From positions 62,001-126,000 of the forward strand of contig NZ_MTHB01000234.1 in NCBI RefSeq assembly GCF_002220365.1: 64,000 bases of DNA, given 5' to 3'. A program made the position numbers and the translations under genes. The DNA comes from Caballeronia sordidicola. GTDB taxonomy: Bacteria > Pseudomonadota > Gammaproteobacteria > Burkholderiales > Burkholderiaceae. Of this stretch, positions 19,452 through 28,278 are shown piece after piece (the stretch's first letter is position 1; each line of letters begins with the position of its first letter). Below the pieces are notes generated by a model that was given only the letters and a program-made list of their open reading frames with translations, did no database searches and had not been told where the DNA came from.

Positions 19452-20264
19452 ATGAACTGGGTGGCCGCATTACCGATGTACAACGTCACGCCGGCACTTG
19501 CTCTCGACTGGCGCGCTTTGCTCGACCATGTGCACCAGAGCCTGCGGCCATGGCTCGACGCCCGCGGAGACACACTCGCCCTAGCCGATCCCGAGCCGTC
19601 CCTGCAGGAATGCTGGCTGCGTGACGACCTGCTGCTGTCGCAGACGTGCGGCTATCCGCTGGTGCGGGCGCTCGCCGGACGCGTGCAGCCAGTCACTACG
19701 CCCGTTTTCACCGTTGATGGCTGCGAGGCCGGCGATTATCACAGTGTCCTGGTCGCCCGGGCTGCGGCCAATGTAACGTCGCTCGCGCAATGCCGCGGTC
19801 TGCGCGCGGCGTACAACACCCCCGATTCGAACAGCGGCATGAACCTGCTGCGCAGCGCGGTCGCGCCGCTCGCCAGCGGGCAACCGTTCTTCGCGTCGGT
19901 GATCGAAACGGGCGGACATCTGGCGTCGCTGCAGGCCCTGCAGGACGACCGCGCCGATGTTGCCGCCATCGACTGCGTGAGCTTCGCGTTCGTGCTCGAT
20001 CACCTTCCGGACCTTGCCCATGGTTTGGTCGAAATCGGCACGACTCGAAGTGCGCCGGGCTTGCCGCTGATTGCATCGAAACGCGTGCCGCCGGAAGGTA
20101 TCGACGCACTGGTGAGCGCACTCGCCGACGCCGTCGAGCACGATCGTCCTTTGGCAAAACGGCTCAAGCTCCACGGTTTTGCGAGGCGCCCGCTCGACGA
20201 CTACTCCAGCATTCTTGAAATCGAGATGGACGCGGTCAAACGCGGTTATCCCCGCCTCGCCTGA
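19452..20264 (+). CDS. PhnD-like (phosphonate-type) substrate-binding protein without signal peptide
   Basis: 270 residues with the fold of PhnD/phosphate-type ABC binding proteins: an N-terminal AALPMYNV strand, DLLLSQTCGYPLV, the hinge GCEAGDYHSVLVAR and the family-typical SNSGMNLLRSAV and ADVAAIDCVSFAF segments. No N-terminal signal peptide is visible, so it may act in the cytoplasm or have a mis-called start. No transporter permease or ATPase gene is near, so it is probably not part of a classical importer. Ligand unknown. Confidence 0.75.
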   Translation: MNWVAALPMYNVTPALALDWRALLDHVHQSLRPWLDARGDTLALADPEPSLQECWLRDDLLLSQTCGYPLVRALAGRVQPVTTPVFTVDGCEAGDYHSVLVARAAANVTSLAQCRGLRAAYNTPDSNSGMNLLRSAVAPLASGQPFFASVIETGGHLASLQALQDDRADVAAIDCVSFAFVLDHLPDLAHGLVEIGTTRSAPGLPLIASKRVPPEGIDALVSALADAVEHDRPLAKRLKLHGFARRPLDDYSSILEIEMDAVKRGYPRLA

Positions 20265-20425
20265 GGGCGTTGAGCGTGGTCGCGGCAGACTTTCCTGACT
20301 TTCGGCACAATCGGCTTCTACCCGCGTGTAAGGTGCGTCCTGGATTTTTATCCGGGATTGGCGCTTGACGGGAACCGGATCGCCGGTCCCGCGCGCCGCC
20401 AGTACACGAAGCCATGGAAGCCGCA

Positions 20426-21415
20426 ATGATCCCGTTTTCAGTTCTCGATTTATCCCCTGTCCCCCTCGGATCTACCGCCGCCGACGCGTTCCGCCACTCG
20501 CGCGAACTGGCCCAGCATGCCGAAAAACTCGGTTACCTGCGATTCTGGCTGGCCGAGCATCACAACATGACCGGGATTGCCAGCGCCGCGACCTCCGTGG
20601 TGATCGGGCACGTTGCCGCCGGCACGAGCACGATCCGCGTTGGCTCAGGCGGCGTCATGCTGCCGAACCACGCGCCGCTTGTGATCGCCGAGCAGTTCGG
20701 CACGCTGGAATCGCTGTTTCCCGGGCGTATCGATCTGGGCCTCGGCCGCGCCCCCGGCACCGACCAGACGACGGCCCGCGCCCTGCGCCGCGATCTACAG
20801 GGCAGCGCGGACAATTTTCCCGATGACGTCGTGGAATTGCAGCGTTATTTCGCCGATCCGGTGGAAGGCCAGCGCGTTCGCGCCGTGCCGGGCGCCGGGC
20901 TGAACGTGCCGATCTGGCTGCTCGGCTCGTCCACCTTCAGCGCCCAGCTCGCGGCCGCGCTCGGCTTGCCGTTCGCCTTCGCTTCGCATTTCGCGCCCGA
21001 CTACCTGCTGAGCGCGCTGCAGGTTTACCGGACGCAATTCCGCCCGTCGAAGCAACTCGACCGCCCTTACGCGATGGTCGGCGTAAATGTTTTTGCCGCC
21101 GACACCACGGAAGAAGCGGAATTTCTCTTCACATCGTTGCAACAGCAATTCATCAACCTGAGACGCGGCACGCCCGGCCAGTTGCCGCCGCCCGTCAAGC
21201 AGATTCCGTGGAACGAGGCCGAACGCGCCGGCGTGGAGCATTCGCTCGCCTGCTCGGTGATCGGCGACCAGCGTCAGGTGGAGGCCGGCCTTGCCTCGCT
21301 GATCGAACAAACCCAGCCGGACGAGTTGATGGTGACGGCGCAAATTTACGATCACGCGGCCCGCCTGCGCTCGTTCGAGATCACCGCGCTGGCCCGCGCG
21401 GCAGTGGCGGCATAG
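20426..21415 (+). CDS. LLM-class flavin-dependent oxidoreductase
   Basis: A luciferase-like TIM-barrel oxidoreductase of about 329 residues, most similar in layout to the single-enzyme group with the pattern LGYLRFWLAEHHNM near residue 40 and IRVGSGGVMLPNHAPL near 75. The start at 20426 (MIPFSVLDLSP) has GGAAG at good spacing; ATG 20414 is the alternative. Flavin (FMN) dependence is family knowledge. It differs from the LLM gene at 32137 and lies alone, so the substrate is unknown. Confidence 0.83.
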   Translation: MIPFSVLDLSPVPLGSTAADAFRHSRELAQHAEKLGYLRFWLAEHHNMTGIASAATSVVIGHVAAGTSTIRVGSGGVMLPNHAPLVIAEQFGTLESLFPGRIDLGLGRAPGTDQTTARALRRDLQGSADNFPDDVVELQRYFADPVEGQRVRAVPGAGLNVPIWLLGSSTFSAQLAAALGLPFAFASHFAPDYLLSALQVYRTQFRPSKQLDRPYAMVGVNVFAADTTEEAEFLFTSLQQQFINLRRGTPGQLPPPVKQIPWNEAERAGVEHSLACSVIGDQRQVEAGLASLIEQTQPDELMVTAQIYDHAARLRSFEITALARAAVAA

Positions 21416-21647
21416 CACCGGCTGCAGCTTTACGGCTATCTGGCGGATGTCAACTGCTAAGCGGCGCGGCGAACACGCATTCGGACGCTGGACGGGTATC
21501 GTTTTGACAAGCAATAATGAGGACGGCGGCTTTGAGATCCGCCGTCCTGCGCCCGCTTTTAGTGCCTTCCTGTGAACGGCAGCGGTGGGTAAGCCGTTCG
21601 AAGGGTCTCAACAGATAAGATGTTGGATATCGCAAGGGAGAAATTGA

Positions 21648-21893
21648 ATGACCAGAAGTCCCGCCACAGGATCCATGACCTTGCTGACGGAGCGCGATGA
21701 AGCTACCGGTCAGGAAGTGCGGACGTTGCGCCTCGAACCTGCGCCCGACGGCAAGGCCGTTTTGCTGATAGAGATTGATGAAAGGAAGGCCGGCATCCAT
21801 CGTGAAGTGCGCTATGAAATCACGCCGGCGGAACTCATTGCGGCAATTCGTGCGCACGGCGCGGAATTACCGGGCGAGCAACATAATCGCTAA
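21648..21893 (+). CDS. Small hypothetical protein
   Basis: 81 residues starting with MTRSPATGSMTLL after a good GGGAGAAATTG ribosome site. The body alternates short strands (VRTLRLEPAPDGKAVLLIEIDE) and a C-terminal helix (TPAELIAAIRAHGAELPG). No signal peptide or membrane segment. Composition and ribosome site favour a real gene, family unknown. Confidence 0.6.
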   Translation: MTRSPATGSMTLLTERDEATGQEVRTLRLEPAPDGKAVLLIEIDERKAGIHREVRYEITPAELIAAIRAHGAELPGEQHNR

Positions 21894-22298
21894 AATGATT
21901 TAGGCATACAATAGCGGCATTCGGCGCTATCATTTCTTCGTGGCGCCCGCGGTTGTCTGGACGAATTGTTGAAAATAGCGGCTGCATGCATGGTGTTTTT
22001 GCAACATGCGCAGCCGCCAGCCGTGCACCGATCTGGTCGTGAGCTACAGCCGCTGATCCGGCGGCTTACGCATCTCGCACCGATCTCAAACACAGTAACC
22101 AGTTTGTCGAGCCGCGCGCTCGCAGCGCCCGATTATTGGGCACTGCGAGTTAAAGCGGCAATTTGCGGTATTACACTAATTGACGCGCGTCACTCGGCGC
22201 GCCACGATTTTAGTCAACCCACACATTCCTCGAGCCGCCCCGGTCCGCGCGGGCAGATGGCTCGCCTTCAAGAAAGTAAAAGCTGAATCAGGACAGCC
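21894..22298. other. 405-bp intergenic stretch
   Basis: No gene supported. A 6-bp hairpin (ATAGCG at 21911, CGCTAT at 21925) followed by T-rich sequence may terminate the upstream small gene. Further on the sequence is AT-richer (about 22140-22190), a plausible promoter zone for the H-NS-like gene. Confidence 0.35.
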
Positions 22299-22616
22299 GT
22301 GGACGAAAGAAAGCGAGACAGCATCATTGCCTATTTGCGCAGCCGAATGGCTGAGTTTGGCATTTCCGAAACAGCGCTGGCCGAAGCATTGGCCGACGTG
22401 CCAGTTTCCGTCACTCCCCCTCCAATGACCAACGGTTCGAGCGCGGCGTCCAAGCGCGCACTGCCGTCAATGCCATCGTTGCCGGATAGCGCCAACGGCA
22501 CCACGCCGGTATTCAGAAGCGCTAACGGCGACACATGGGACGGGATAGGCGACATGCCAGAGTGGTTGAAACGCGCCGTGCATGCCGGGCAGGATATCGA
22601 GTTTTACCGGGTTTAA
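22299..22616 (+). CDS. H-NS-like small protein
   Basis: 105 residues from a GTG start preceded by AGGAC. The N-terminus is a short charged helix (DERKRDSIIAYLRSRMAEFG), the middle is Ser/Pro-rich and probably flexible, and the C-terminus (about 75-105) matches the DNA-binding domain of the H-NS family in pattern: GDTWDGIGDMPEWL then AVHAGQDIEFYRV. Unusually, the loop that is GRGR or GQGR in H-NS is GIGD here, removing the Arg that inserts into the minor groove. It could therefore modulate other H-NS proteins rather than bind DNA strongly. Family assignment is moderate. Confidence 0.6.
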   Translation: MDERKRDSIIAYLRSRMAEFGISETALAEALADVPVSVTPPPMTNGSSAASKRALPSMPSLPDSANGTTPVFRSANGDTWDGIGDMPEWLKRAVHAGQDIEFYRV

Positions 22617-23011
22617 AGCCACTCACCAGGGCCCGGTGAACCATTGATGCAAATAGCAGCGCCCCGCATGCCTTGTGGCATCGGGCGGGCGTGCCCGCGC
22701 GGCACTTGAGCAGCAGTATGTGAAGATTACGTAACAGTGTGCCCGGTCATTCTGGAGGCGGCAGTTCCGTTTGATTGTTCGCCTTTTGTTTGTCCGTTGG
22801 TTGCTGTTGCGCCGAACCTATCGAGCATCATCGCAATCAGTTCGGCGCGCCGCTTGCAATCCGGCGAGGGTCGCTCCGTCCAGCCGGACAGGTGCAGCCG
22901 GGGCACCGGTATGGATAGAGTCGATGACAAGTCCCATGCGCACTGCACGCTCGGGAAAACCGTGGATCCGCGCGTCCGCGCGTTATCGGTATCCAGGCGA
23001 GTGGGAGCGCA
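22617..23011. other. 395-bp intergenic stretch
   Basis: Lies between the convergent H-NS-like gene and the flavin reductase gene. Short frames on both strands do not look coding. No clear terminator was found, only a weak GC-rich dyad (CACCAGGGCCCGGTG) near 22624-22638. Confidence 0.3.
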
Positions 23012-23932
23012 TCACCCTAACGCTTGCACCATTCCCTTCTCCACATCGCCTACATAAATACCGAACGCATCCTCCGTTCTCTCCTTCACATAGCGTCGCA
23101 GCATGGACGCAACCGTGGGGTCACGAATCCTGTCCCAGGGTATCGCGCCGAGCGGCACATACCGTACATCCGCGCCGGCAGGCGCATCATCAACAATGCG
23201 CCCCCGGTAGTAGATATGGGTGACGCCCTTCTCCTCGAACACCGCGAACAGAAAATCCAGATTCGCATTCAGCCGATACCGCTCCAGCACGCCGCGCAGA
23301 CTAGCCGCATCCGCCAGCGGTTCCAAGCGCGTCCCAATGGGTAATTGCAATGCCCCCGATGCCGTCTCGATCAACACAAGACCCGCGGCATGCTCGAGGA
23401 TCGCGCCAACCTGAGCTCGCTGACCGGTCGCGGCCAACGCCTCCTGCGACAAACTGAAATCCACATAAGCACCACGGCAATACCCTAGCGGTGTCGCGCT
23501 TGTATGCGTGAAATCCACGACGCGCCCAATCAGGATGATGTGGTCCCCCGCGTCCACCACCTGATGCGTCTCGCAGTCGAAACTCGCCGCGGCGCCATCC
23601 ATCACCGGACTGCCGGTACGTCGCGCATGCCAGTCGACCTGCGCAAACTTGTCCGCACTCTTCGAAGCAAACACGCCCGATACGGGCCGCTGATCTTCAG
23701 CCAGTACGCTGACCGCAAAACGCTGCGTTACCGAAAACACCGGATGGCTAGAGGCCGTCTTCGCGATACAGACCAGGATCAACGCCGGATCAAGCGACAC
23801 GGACGTAAACGAGTTCGCAGTAAAACCACGCGGTGAACCATCGGGTTGAATGGTCGTCACCACAGTCACGCCCGTCACGAATGCGCCCAATGCACGGCGA
23901 AACTCGGCAGTATCGAAGGAAGGCTCGTTCAT
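23012..23932 (-). CDS. Flavin reductase with C-terminal extension
   Basis: Likely supplies reduced FMN to the LLM oxygenase at 32137. The start at 23932 (MNEPSFDTAEFRRALG) has TAAGGAGC upstream. Residues about 8-162 form the flavin-reductase domain with FVTGVTVVTT, GFTANSFTSVSLDPALILVCI and GDHIILIGRVVDF, as in HpaC/RutF-type short-chain reductases. Residues about 165-306 are an extra domain not found in those; its strands and helix (for example GLVLIETASGALQLPIG) weakly resemble a Nudix fold without the catalytic Nudix box. Last gene of the DUF1185-hydrolase-reductase block. The downstream part may have a regulatory role (inference). Confidence 0.85.
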   Translation of the reverse strand: MNEPSFDTAEFRRALGAFVTGVTVVTTIQPDGSPRGFTANSFTSVSLDPALILVCIAKTASSHPVFSVTQRFAVSVLAEDQRPVSGVFASKSADKFAQVDWHARRTGSPVMDGAAASFDCETHQVVDAGDHIILIGRVVDFTHTSATPLGYCRGAYVDFSLSQEALAATGQRAQVGAILEHAAGLVLIETASGALQLPIGTRLEPLADAASLRGVLERYRLNANLDFLFAVFEEKGVTHIYYRGRIVDDAPAGADVRYVPLGAIPWDRIRDPTVASMLRRYVKERTEDAFGIYVGDVEKGMVQALG

Positions 23933-23990
23933 GCTTTTGCTCCTTAAATTAGCGGCTGATACATAGACCTGAAGTGACTCATGCCCTCGC

Positions 23991-24818
23991 TCAAGCGCCG
24001 GTCGCTTCACGAATAAACTGCACCAACCGCTGGTTCACGATCGCCGGCGCAGTGACATTCATCATATGTCGCTCATTCGCAATGATCTCGGCACGTCCTC
24101 GCGGCGCAGCTGCCGCCATCGAATGGGACATGGCCGGACTCGAATTCGGATCGCACTCGCCGGTCATGAACAAGGCGGGCGCGGCGAGTTGCGGCAAGCG
24201 ACCGACATGCGCCTGGTCCGAACTCGCAAACAACCGGTAGGTCCGTGCATAACCCTCCGGGTTCACTTGCTCCAGCAACGAACGCACAAGCTCCGCTACC
24301 TGCGCAAGATGACCCGGCACCGGATCGTCGAACCAGCGCGCAACGGTCGCATCAATACTCGGTTGCTCAAGCCCCCCTTCTTCCAGCGACGCCGCGCGCT
24401 GCATCACGGCGGCCCGCTGCGTCGGCGTGCGGTCGTACACCGCGTTCAGTGCAATCACGCTCGCCACCCGCTGCGGATATTGCAATGCAAACTCGAGTGC
24501 GATCAGCGAGCCCATCGAGTGACCAACCACATGCGCTTCATCGATCTGCAAATGATCCAGCAGTGCAGCAAGCTGTCCCGCGTATTCATCGAGCGCGGGT
24601 GACGCGGCCGGCAAGCGGCTGTCGCCGTGTCCGAGCATGTCATACGACACCACCCGAAAACACGACTGCAGCGCATCCACCTGAGGCGCCCACACGCTGC
24701 GGTTCATGCCCACGCCGTGGATCAGGACGAGCGCCGGGCCCTCGCCCGCCACGCTGTATGCCGTGCCGTCGAACACGCCGTTCATCGACGCATGGCTTGT
24801 CACCGTTTCATGCTTCAT
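23991..24818 (-). CDS. Alpha/beta hydrolase, RutD-like
   Basis: 275 residues from ATG 24818 (MKHETVTSHA), which has AAGGAGC at good spacing; a TTG nine bases earlier is too close to that site. The nucleophile elbow is GHSMGS (Ser 101), the acid Asp probably lies in TGECDP (about 222) and the His in NERHMM (about 251), so the triad is complete. The oxyanion region is HGVGMN. Similar to amide or enol-lactone hydrolases such as RutD and PcaD. It overlaps the DUF1185 gene end by 11 bp, so translation is coupled. It probably hydrolyses the ring-opened or lactone/amide product of the oxygenase (inference). Confidence 0.85.
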   Translation of the reverse strand: MKHETVTSHASMNGVFDGTAYSVAGEGPALVLIHGVGMNRSVWAPQVDALQSCFRVVSYDMLGHGDSRLPAASPALDEYAGQLAALLDHLQIDEAHVVGHSMGSLIALEFALQYPQRVASVIALNAVYDRTPTQRAAVMQRAASLEEGGLEQPSIDATVARWFDDPVPGHLAQVAELVRSLLEQVNPEGYARTYRLFASSDQAHVGRLPQLAAPALFMTGECDPNSSPAMSHSMAAAAPRGRAEIIANERHMMNVTAPAIVNQRLVQFIREATGA

Positions 24819-25395
24819 TGGACCCAAGCTCCTTCAGATCCTGATAGCGGTCGCCAATCCGATGATGCGGCCGCCCGCCAATCGATGCACCCAGCGCGAT
24901 CACGAGCTCATCGGGCCCGGGGGCATCGATGATCGAGAACTGGATGGTGAGGTAATGCGAGCGCATGCCTTCATCGCCCTTGTGCATCAGCGGAATGGTG
25001 ACCGGACAGTTAGGACCACCACGCAAATTCGTGAAACTCAAATAGCTCTTCGCACCCACCGCTTCGCGGAACTTGTTGCCAAAGCGCAGCGTGTGAATCA
25101 ATGCCGAAGCATGCTCGACCTCGCCCGACGTCCCGACAATCGCGGCTTTCCCATACCCCTCCACCGCCTCGCCCGATCCGGCAATCCGCAGGATCTCCGC
25201 AGTCAGGATCTCGCCAAGCTGCGGCGCGAGGCCGTGAATCTCTGGACGCAGGTCATCGACGAAACCACGCCCCGCCCACGGATTGCGCAGCACGGCTGCC
25301 GCGGCGAACAACTTCAACGGCCGCTCGGCCGCTTTACCGCCTTCAATGAAGGTGTCTTCCACATAGGTAACCAGCTTGCGAATCTCGAGTTTCAT
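24808..25395 (-). CDS. Amino acid synthesis family protein (DUF1185, PF06684)
   Basis: 195 residues beginning MKLEIRKLVTYVEDTFIEGG, with family-typical PLKLFAAAAVLRNPWAG, GEALIYGYGKAAIVG-like (here EGYGKAAIVG), HTLRFGNKFREAVGAKSYL and the C-terminal EPDELVIALGAS-like stretch. GGAG lies upstream of the start. Family members form a variant of the Bacillus chorismate mutase fold and occur in catabolic gene clusters, but no reaction is established. First gene of a three-gene block (this, hydrolase, flavin reductase). An operator palindrome lies 56-75 bp before its start. Confidence 0.88.
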   Translation of the reverse strand: MKLEIRKLVTYVEDTFIEGGKAAERPLKLFAAAAVLRNPWAGRGFVDDLRPEIHGLAPQLGEILTAEILRIAGSGEAVEGYGKAAIVGTSGEVEHASALIHTLRFGNKFREAVGAKSYLSFTNLRGGPNCPVTIPLMHKGDEGMRSHYLTIQFSIIDAPGPDELVIALGASIGGRPHHRIGDRYQDLKELGSNEA

Positions 25396-25450
25396 GGGGT
25401 TTTCTCCGTAGGCAAAAACGCCGTGGCTTCATGCTGTGGCGTCGTCTAAG

Positions 25451-25470
25451 TATTATGGTATTCCATATTA
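25451..25470. promoter_or_regulatory. GntR-type operator, copy 1 (DUF1185 block promoter)
   Basis: TATTATGG, spacer TATT, then CCATATTA: a near-perfect dyad (left arm would predict CCATAATA). It lies upstream of the DUF1185-hydrolase-reductase block and matches the perfect site at 33315. Probable binding site of the GntR protein at 25592. Confidence 0.7.
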
Positions 25471-25591
25471 CTGGATGCAAGAATTTTTCAACGATTCAGG
25501 GGTTTACGAGAGCACGCGAAAAACCTCCAGGCGAAAAAAAACCGTCGATGTCGACGGCTTTCGTAGCCTGGGAGCTGCTGCCTTGCAGCAA

Positions 25592-26278
25592 TCACACGCT
25601 GGCTTCAGCCGCCCTCTCGGCAAGCGTGGCCATCACGATGCCGGCCGTGCGACGCACATGTTCAAGCGACGCCGCCGCTGCGGCATCGCCGTCTTTCTTG
25701 GCGATAGCGGACAGCAACTTGTTCATCTCTCGATTCGAGTCGGCGCCTCGTCCCGGCGACGCAATAGTCACGGCTCGCAACTGGTTGATTCGGGCGTTCA
25801 GCGACTTGACCACCTGATGCATCATCAGCTTGTGGCCGCCGGTGAACATGGCTTCGTAGAAGCGTTCTGTGTAAGTCAGCACGCGCTTGAAGTCCGACTG
25901 GTCGAACGCGTCTTCGATCTCCTTGCGGATTTCACGCAGCTGCTTCACCAGCGCCGGGGTCGCATGCTCTGCACATGCCCGGGCGGCCTCGGACTCGAGC
26001 AACGCGCGGATTTCGTAGATCTCCTGAACCTGCTCAGGGTCGAGACGCGCGACAATCGGCCCGGAATGCGCAACGGTCTCGACCAGGCCCTCGGTCTCGA
26101 GGTGGCGCAGCACTTCGCGCACCACGGTCCGGCTGACGCCCAGCTGATCGCACAGCGTGCGCTCGATCAGCCGGTCGCCGGGATGATAGAAGCCCTGAGA
26201 AATTGCATCGCGCAATTTCGCAAGCGTCAGCTCGCGCAACGTCGGTGCACTTCGGTCGACACGCATTTGATCGATCAT
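25592..26278 (-). CDS. GntR-family (FadR/FCD subfamily) transcriptional regulator
   Basis: 228 residues: N-terminal winged helix (about 12-75, with LIERTLCDQLGVSRTVVREVLRHLE) and a helical FCD effector domain (about 80-225). AAGGAAACC precedes the ATG. FCD regulators bind small carboxylates, often with a metal held by Asp/His residues, and dissociate from palindromic operators. Matching palindromes lie before the two structural blocks at 25451 and 33315, and before this gene itself at 26321, so it is the natural candidate for local and auto-regulation. It sits in the middle of the regulon, between the transporter and the DUF1185 block. Confidence 0.92.
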   Translation of the reverse strand: MIDQMRVDRSAPTLRELTLAKLRDAISQGFYHPGDRLIERTLCDQLGVSRTVVREVLRHLETEGLVETVAHSGPIVARLDPEQVQEIYEIRALLESEAARACAEHATPALVKQLREIRKEIEDAFDQSDFKRVLTYTERFYEAMFTGGHKLMMHQVVKSLNARINQLRAVTIASPGRGADSNREMNKLLSAIAKKDGDAAAAASLEHVRRTAGIVMATLAERAAEASV

Positions 26279-26320
26279 GGTTTCCTTGTCTCCGGTCTGT
26301 TATCCGGAATCCCTGGTTTT

Positions 26321-26335
26321 TGGAATCCCATAGTA
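26321..26335. promoter_or_regulatory. GntR-type operator, copy 2 (regulator's own promoter)
   Basis: Read on the minus strand this is TACTATGG, GATT, CCA, a diverged copy of the TATTATGG-TATT-CCA operator. It lies 43 bp upstream of the GntR start, suggesting autoregulation. Confidence 0.5.
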
Positions 26336-26371
26336 TTGCACACCCGTATTGCACACCCGTATTGCATTCCC
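26334..26371. repeat. 13-bp tandem direct repeat between GntR and ABC genes
   Basis: TATTGCACACCCG occurs twice head to tail (26334-26346, 26347-26359), followed by a diverged third copy TATTGCATTCCC (26360-26371). It overlaps the end of operator copy 2 and lies in the 122-bp GntR/ATPase spacer. Confidence 0.8.
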
Positions 26372-26400
26372 TTCGACGGGCCTCATCCGGCGCGCGTTCG

Positions 26401-27483
26401 TCACGCTGCGAATACCCGGGCGCTTTCGTTCTCCCAATCGAGCCAGGCCCGCGCACCGACGGCCAGGCTCGGCTCGCGCGAACTGATCGATGTCCGCACC
26501 GCGATCTCCTGGTCCCAGGGCGTGGCGACCGCGTAGTGCATGGTGTCGCCAAGATAAGTGACATCGCGAACGATCACCTGCAAACCGCTGTCCGTAACTT
26601 CCGACGGCTGCGCGCGAATGCGGATCTGCTCAGGCCGAAGCATCAGCGCGCCGTTATCGCCATCGTTCAAGGCATGGTCGAAACCGCCGACCGATACCGG
26701 CTTGCCGTTCGGAAACACCGCCTGCGACGAGCCGTTGCCGCCGGCCAGCGTAACCGGCAGGAAATTCGAGTTGCCAATGAAACTCGCGACAAAGCGCGAT
26801 GCCGGCTTCGCATAAAGCGCCTCGCCGCTACCGACCTGCTCGATGCGCCCCTTGTTGAACACCGCAATTCGATCGGACAGGCGCAGCGCCTCTTCCTGGT
26901 CGTGGGTCACATACAGGATCGTCACACCGGTCTGCTGGTGGATGCGCCGGAGTTCTGTCTGCAGTTCCTCGCGCAGCTTCTTGTCGAGCGCGGAAAGCGG
27001 TTCGTCCATCAGAAGCACTGGCGGATCGTAGGCGAGCGCGCGAGCAATCGCCACGCGCTGCTGCATCCCCCCCGACAGCTGGTCCGGCATGCGGTCGCGA
27101 CAATCGCCGAGGTGCACGAGCTTGAGCATCTGCTCCACCTTCGACTTCACCTGGGCGTCGGGCAGACGCCGCACGCGCAATGGAAAAGCAACATTCTCCC
27201 CGACCGTGAGATGCGGGAACAGCGTGTAGCGCTGAAACACCATGCCGATGTTGCGCTTGTTCGGCGCAACCGACAGCAGCGACTTGCCGTCGAGCAGCAC
27301 ACGGCCTTCGGTAGGCGACTGAAAACCCGCGACGATGTACAACGTCGTGCTCTTGCCCGAGCCCGAGGGTCCGAGAAACGTCATGAACTCGCCCTTCTTG
27401 ATATCGAGCGAGACTTGGTCGATAGCGACCACCTGGTCGTAGGTTTTACGAAGCCGTTGGATTTGCAAAAACGGTGCGCTCAC
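26401..27483 (-). CDS. ABC transporter ATP-binding protein, PotA-like
   Basis: 360-residue ATPase of a polyamine/iron-type importer. Walker A GPSGSGKST (38-46), Q-loop MVFQRYTLFPHLT, signature LSGGMQQRVA (about 137), Walker B LLMDEPLSALD, and a C-terminal TOBE regulatory domain (about 260-360). Start is GTG overlapping the permease stop by four bases (GTGA), so it is the third gene of SBP-permease-permease-ATPase order reversed on the minus strand. The import substrate is unknown; PotABCD-type systems move polyamines, putrescine or related cationic compounds. Confidence 0.9.
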   Translation of the reverse strand: MSAPFLQIQRLRKTYDQVVAIDQVSLDIKKGEFMTFLGPSGSGKSTTLYIVAGFQSPTEGRVLLDGKSLLSVAPNKRNIGMVFQRYTLFPHLTVGENVAFPLRVRRLPDAQVKSKVEQMLKLVHLGDCRDRMPDQLSGGMQQRVAIARALAYDPPVLLMDEPLSALDKKLREELQTELRRIHQQTGVTILYVTHDQEEALRLSDRIAVFNKGRIEQVGSGEALYAKPASRFVASFIGNSNFLPVTLAGGNGSSQAVFPNGKPVSVGGFDHALNDGDNGALMLRPEQIRIRAQPSEVTDSGLQVIVRDVTYLGDTMHYAVATPWDQEIAVRTSISSREPSLAVGARAWLDWENESARVFAA

Positions 27484-28277
27484 GATTTACCTCTCTTAAG
27501 GACAAGCCCCAGCAACATCAGGATGACAGTCAGGCCGACCAGCAGCGACGACGCCGCGGCAATCACCGGCGTCAGGTCCTGCCGCAACGTGCTCCAGATC
27601 CGCACGGGCAGCGTCTGCAAGGTCGGACTTGCCATGAAGATCGACACCACCACCTCATCCCAGGACGCGAGGAACGAGAAGATCGCGGCCGCGAACAGGC
27701 CGAGACGAATGGCGGGCAGCGTGACGCGCCACTTCACTTCGAACGGACTCGCACCGCAGATCAGCGCGGCGTCTTCGAGCGCGGTATCGAAACTCTCCAG
27801 CGAATTGCTGATGGCGATGATTGAAAACGGCAACGCAATGATCAGGTGCCCGATCACAAATCCGACGAGCGTACCCGTCAGCCCGATGCGCAGGAAAAAA
27901 CCATACAACGCGACGGCGAGCACGACTACGGGCAGTACCATCGGCGTGAGAAAAAACGCCTTCAGCAGCGCACGCCCCCGGAAGCTGCCGCGTGTCAATG
28001 CGAGCGACGCAAAGAGGCCCAGCACGACCGACAGGACCATCACGACCACGCCCAGTTCGACGCTGGTGATCAGCGAGTCGAGCCAGCCCGGATCAGTAAA
28101 CAGCATGCTGTACCAGCGCAAGGTCCACCCCGGCGGCGGAAACATCAGCCACTGCGAGTTGCCGAACGACAACGCGACTATGAACAACACCGGCAGCAAC
28201 AGGAACAGCGAGACGGCCGCGCCAACACCCAGGAGTGCCCAGCGCAACGGTCCTAGACGATCGAAATCGAGCAGCAT
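27480..28277 (-). CDS. ABC transporter permease, PotC-like
   Basis: Inner-membrane permease with about six helices and the EAA cytoplasmic loop (SFDTALEDAALICGASPFEVKWRVTLP, about residues 165-191), where the Glu-Ala-Ala-Gly motif appears as EDAALICG. The start at 28277 (MLLDFDRLGPLRW) lies one base after the preceding permease stop, so the long upstream extension is not used. 265 residues. Partner of the permease at 28279 in the PotB/PotC-type pair. Confidence 0.88.
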   Translation of the reverse strand: MLLDFDRLGPLRWALLGVGAAVSLFLLLPVLFIVALSFGNSQWLMFPPPGWTLRWYSMLFTDPGWLDSLITSVELGVVVMVLSVVLGLFASLALTRGSFRGRALLKAFFLTPMVLPVVVLAVALYGFFLRIGLTGTLVGFVIGHLIIALPFSIIAISNSLESFDTALEDAALICGASPFEVKWRVTLPAIRLGLFAAAIFSFLASWDEVVVSIFMASPTLQTLPVRIWSTLRQDLTPVIAAASSLLVGLTVILMLLGLVLKRGKS

Positions 28278-28278
28278 G

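Noticed and set aside
22727..22948. 73-codon minus-strand frame in the gap before the flavin reductase
   Set aside because: Part looks helical but there is no ribosome site or family pattern, and the opposite strand is equally open.
25436..26536. 366-codon plus-strand frame opposite the GntR gene
   Set aside because: Antisense to a clear GntR gene and overlaps its operators.
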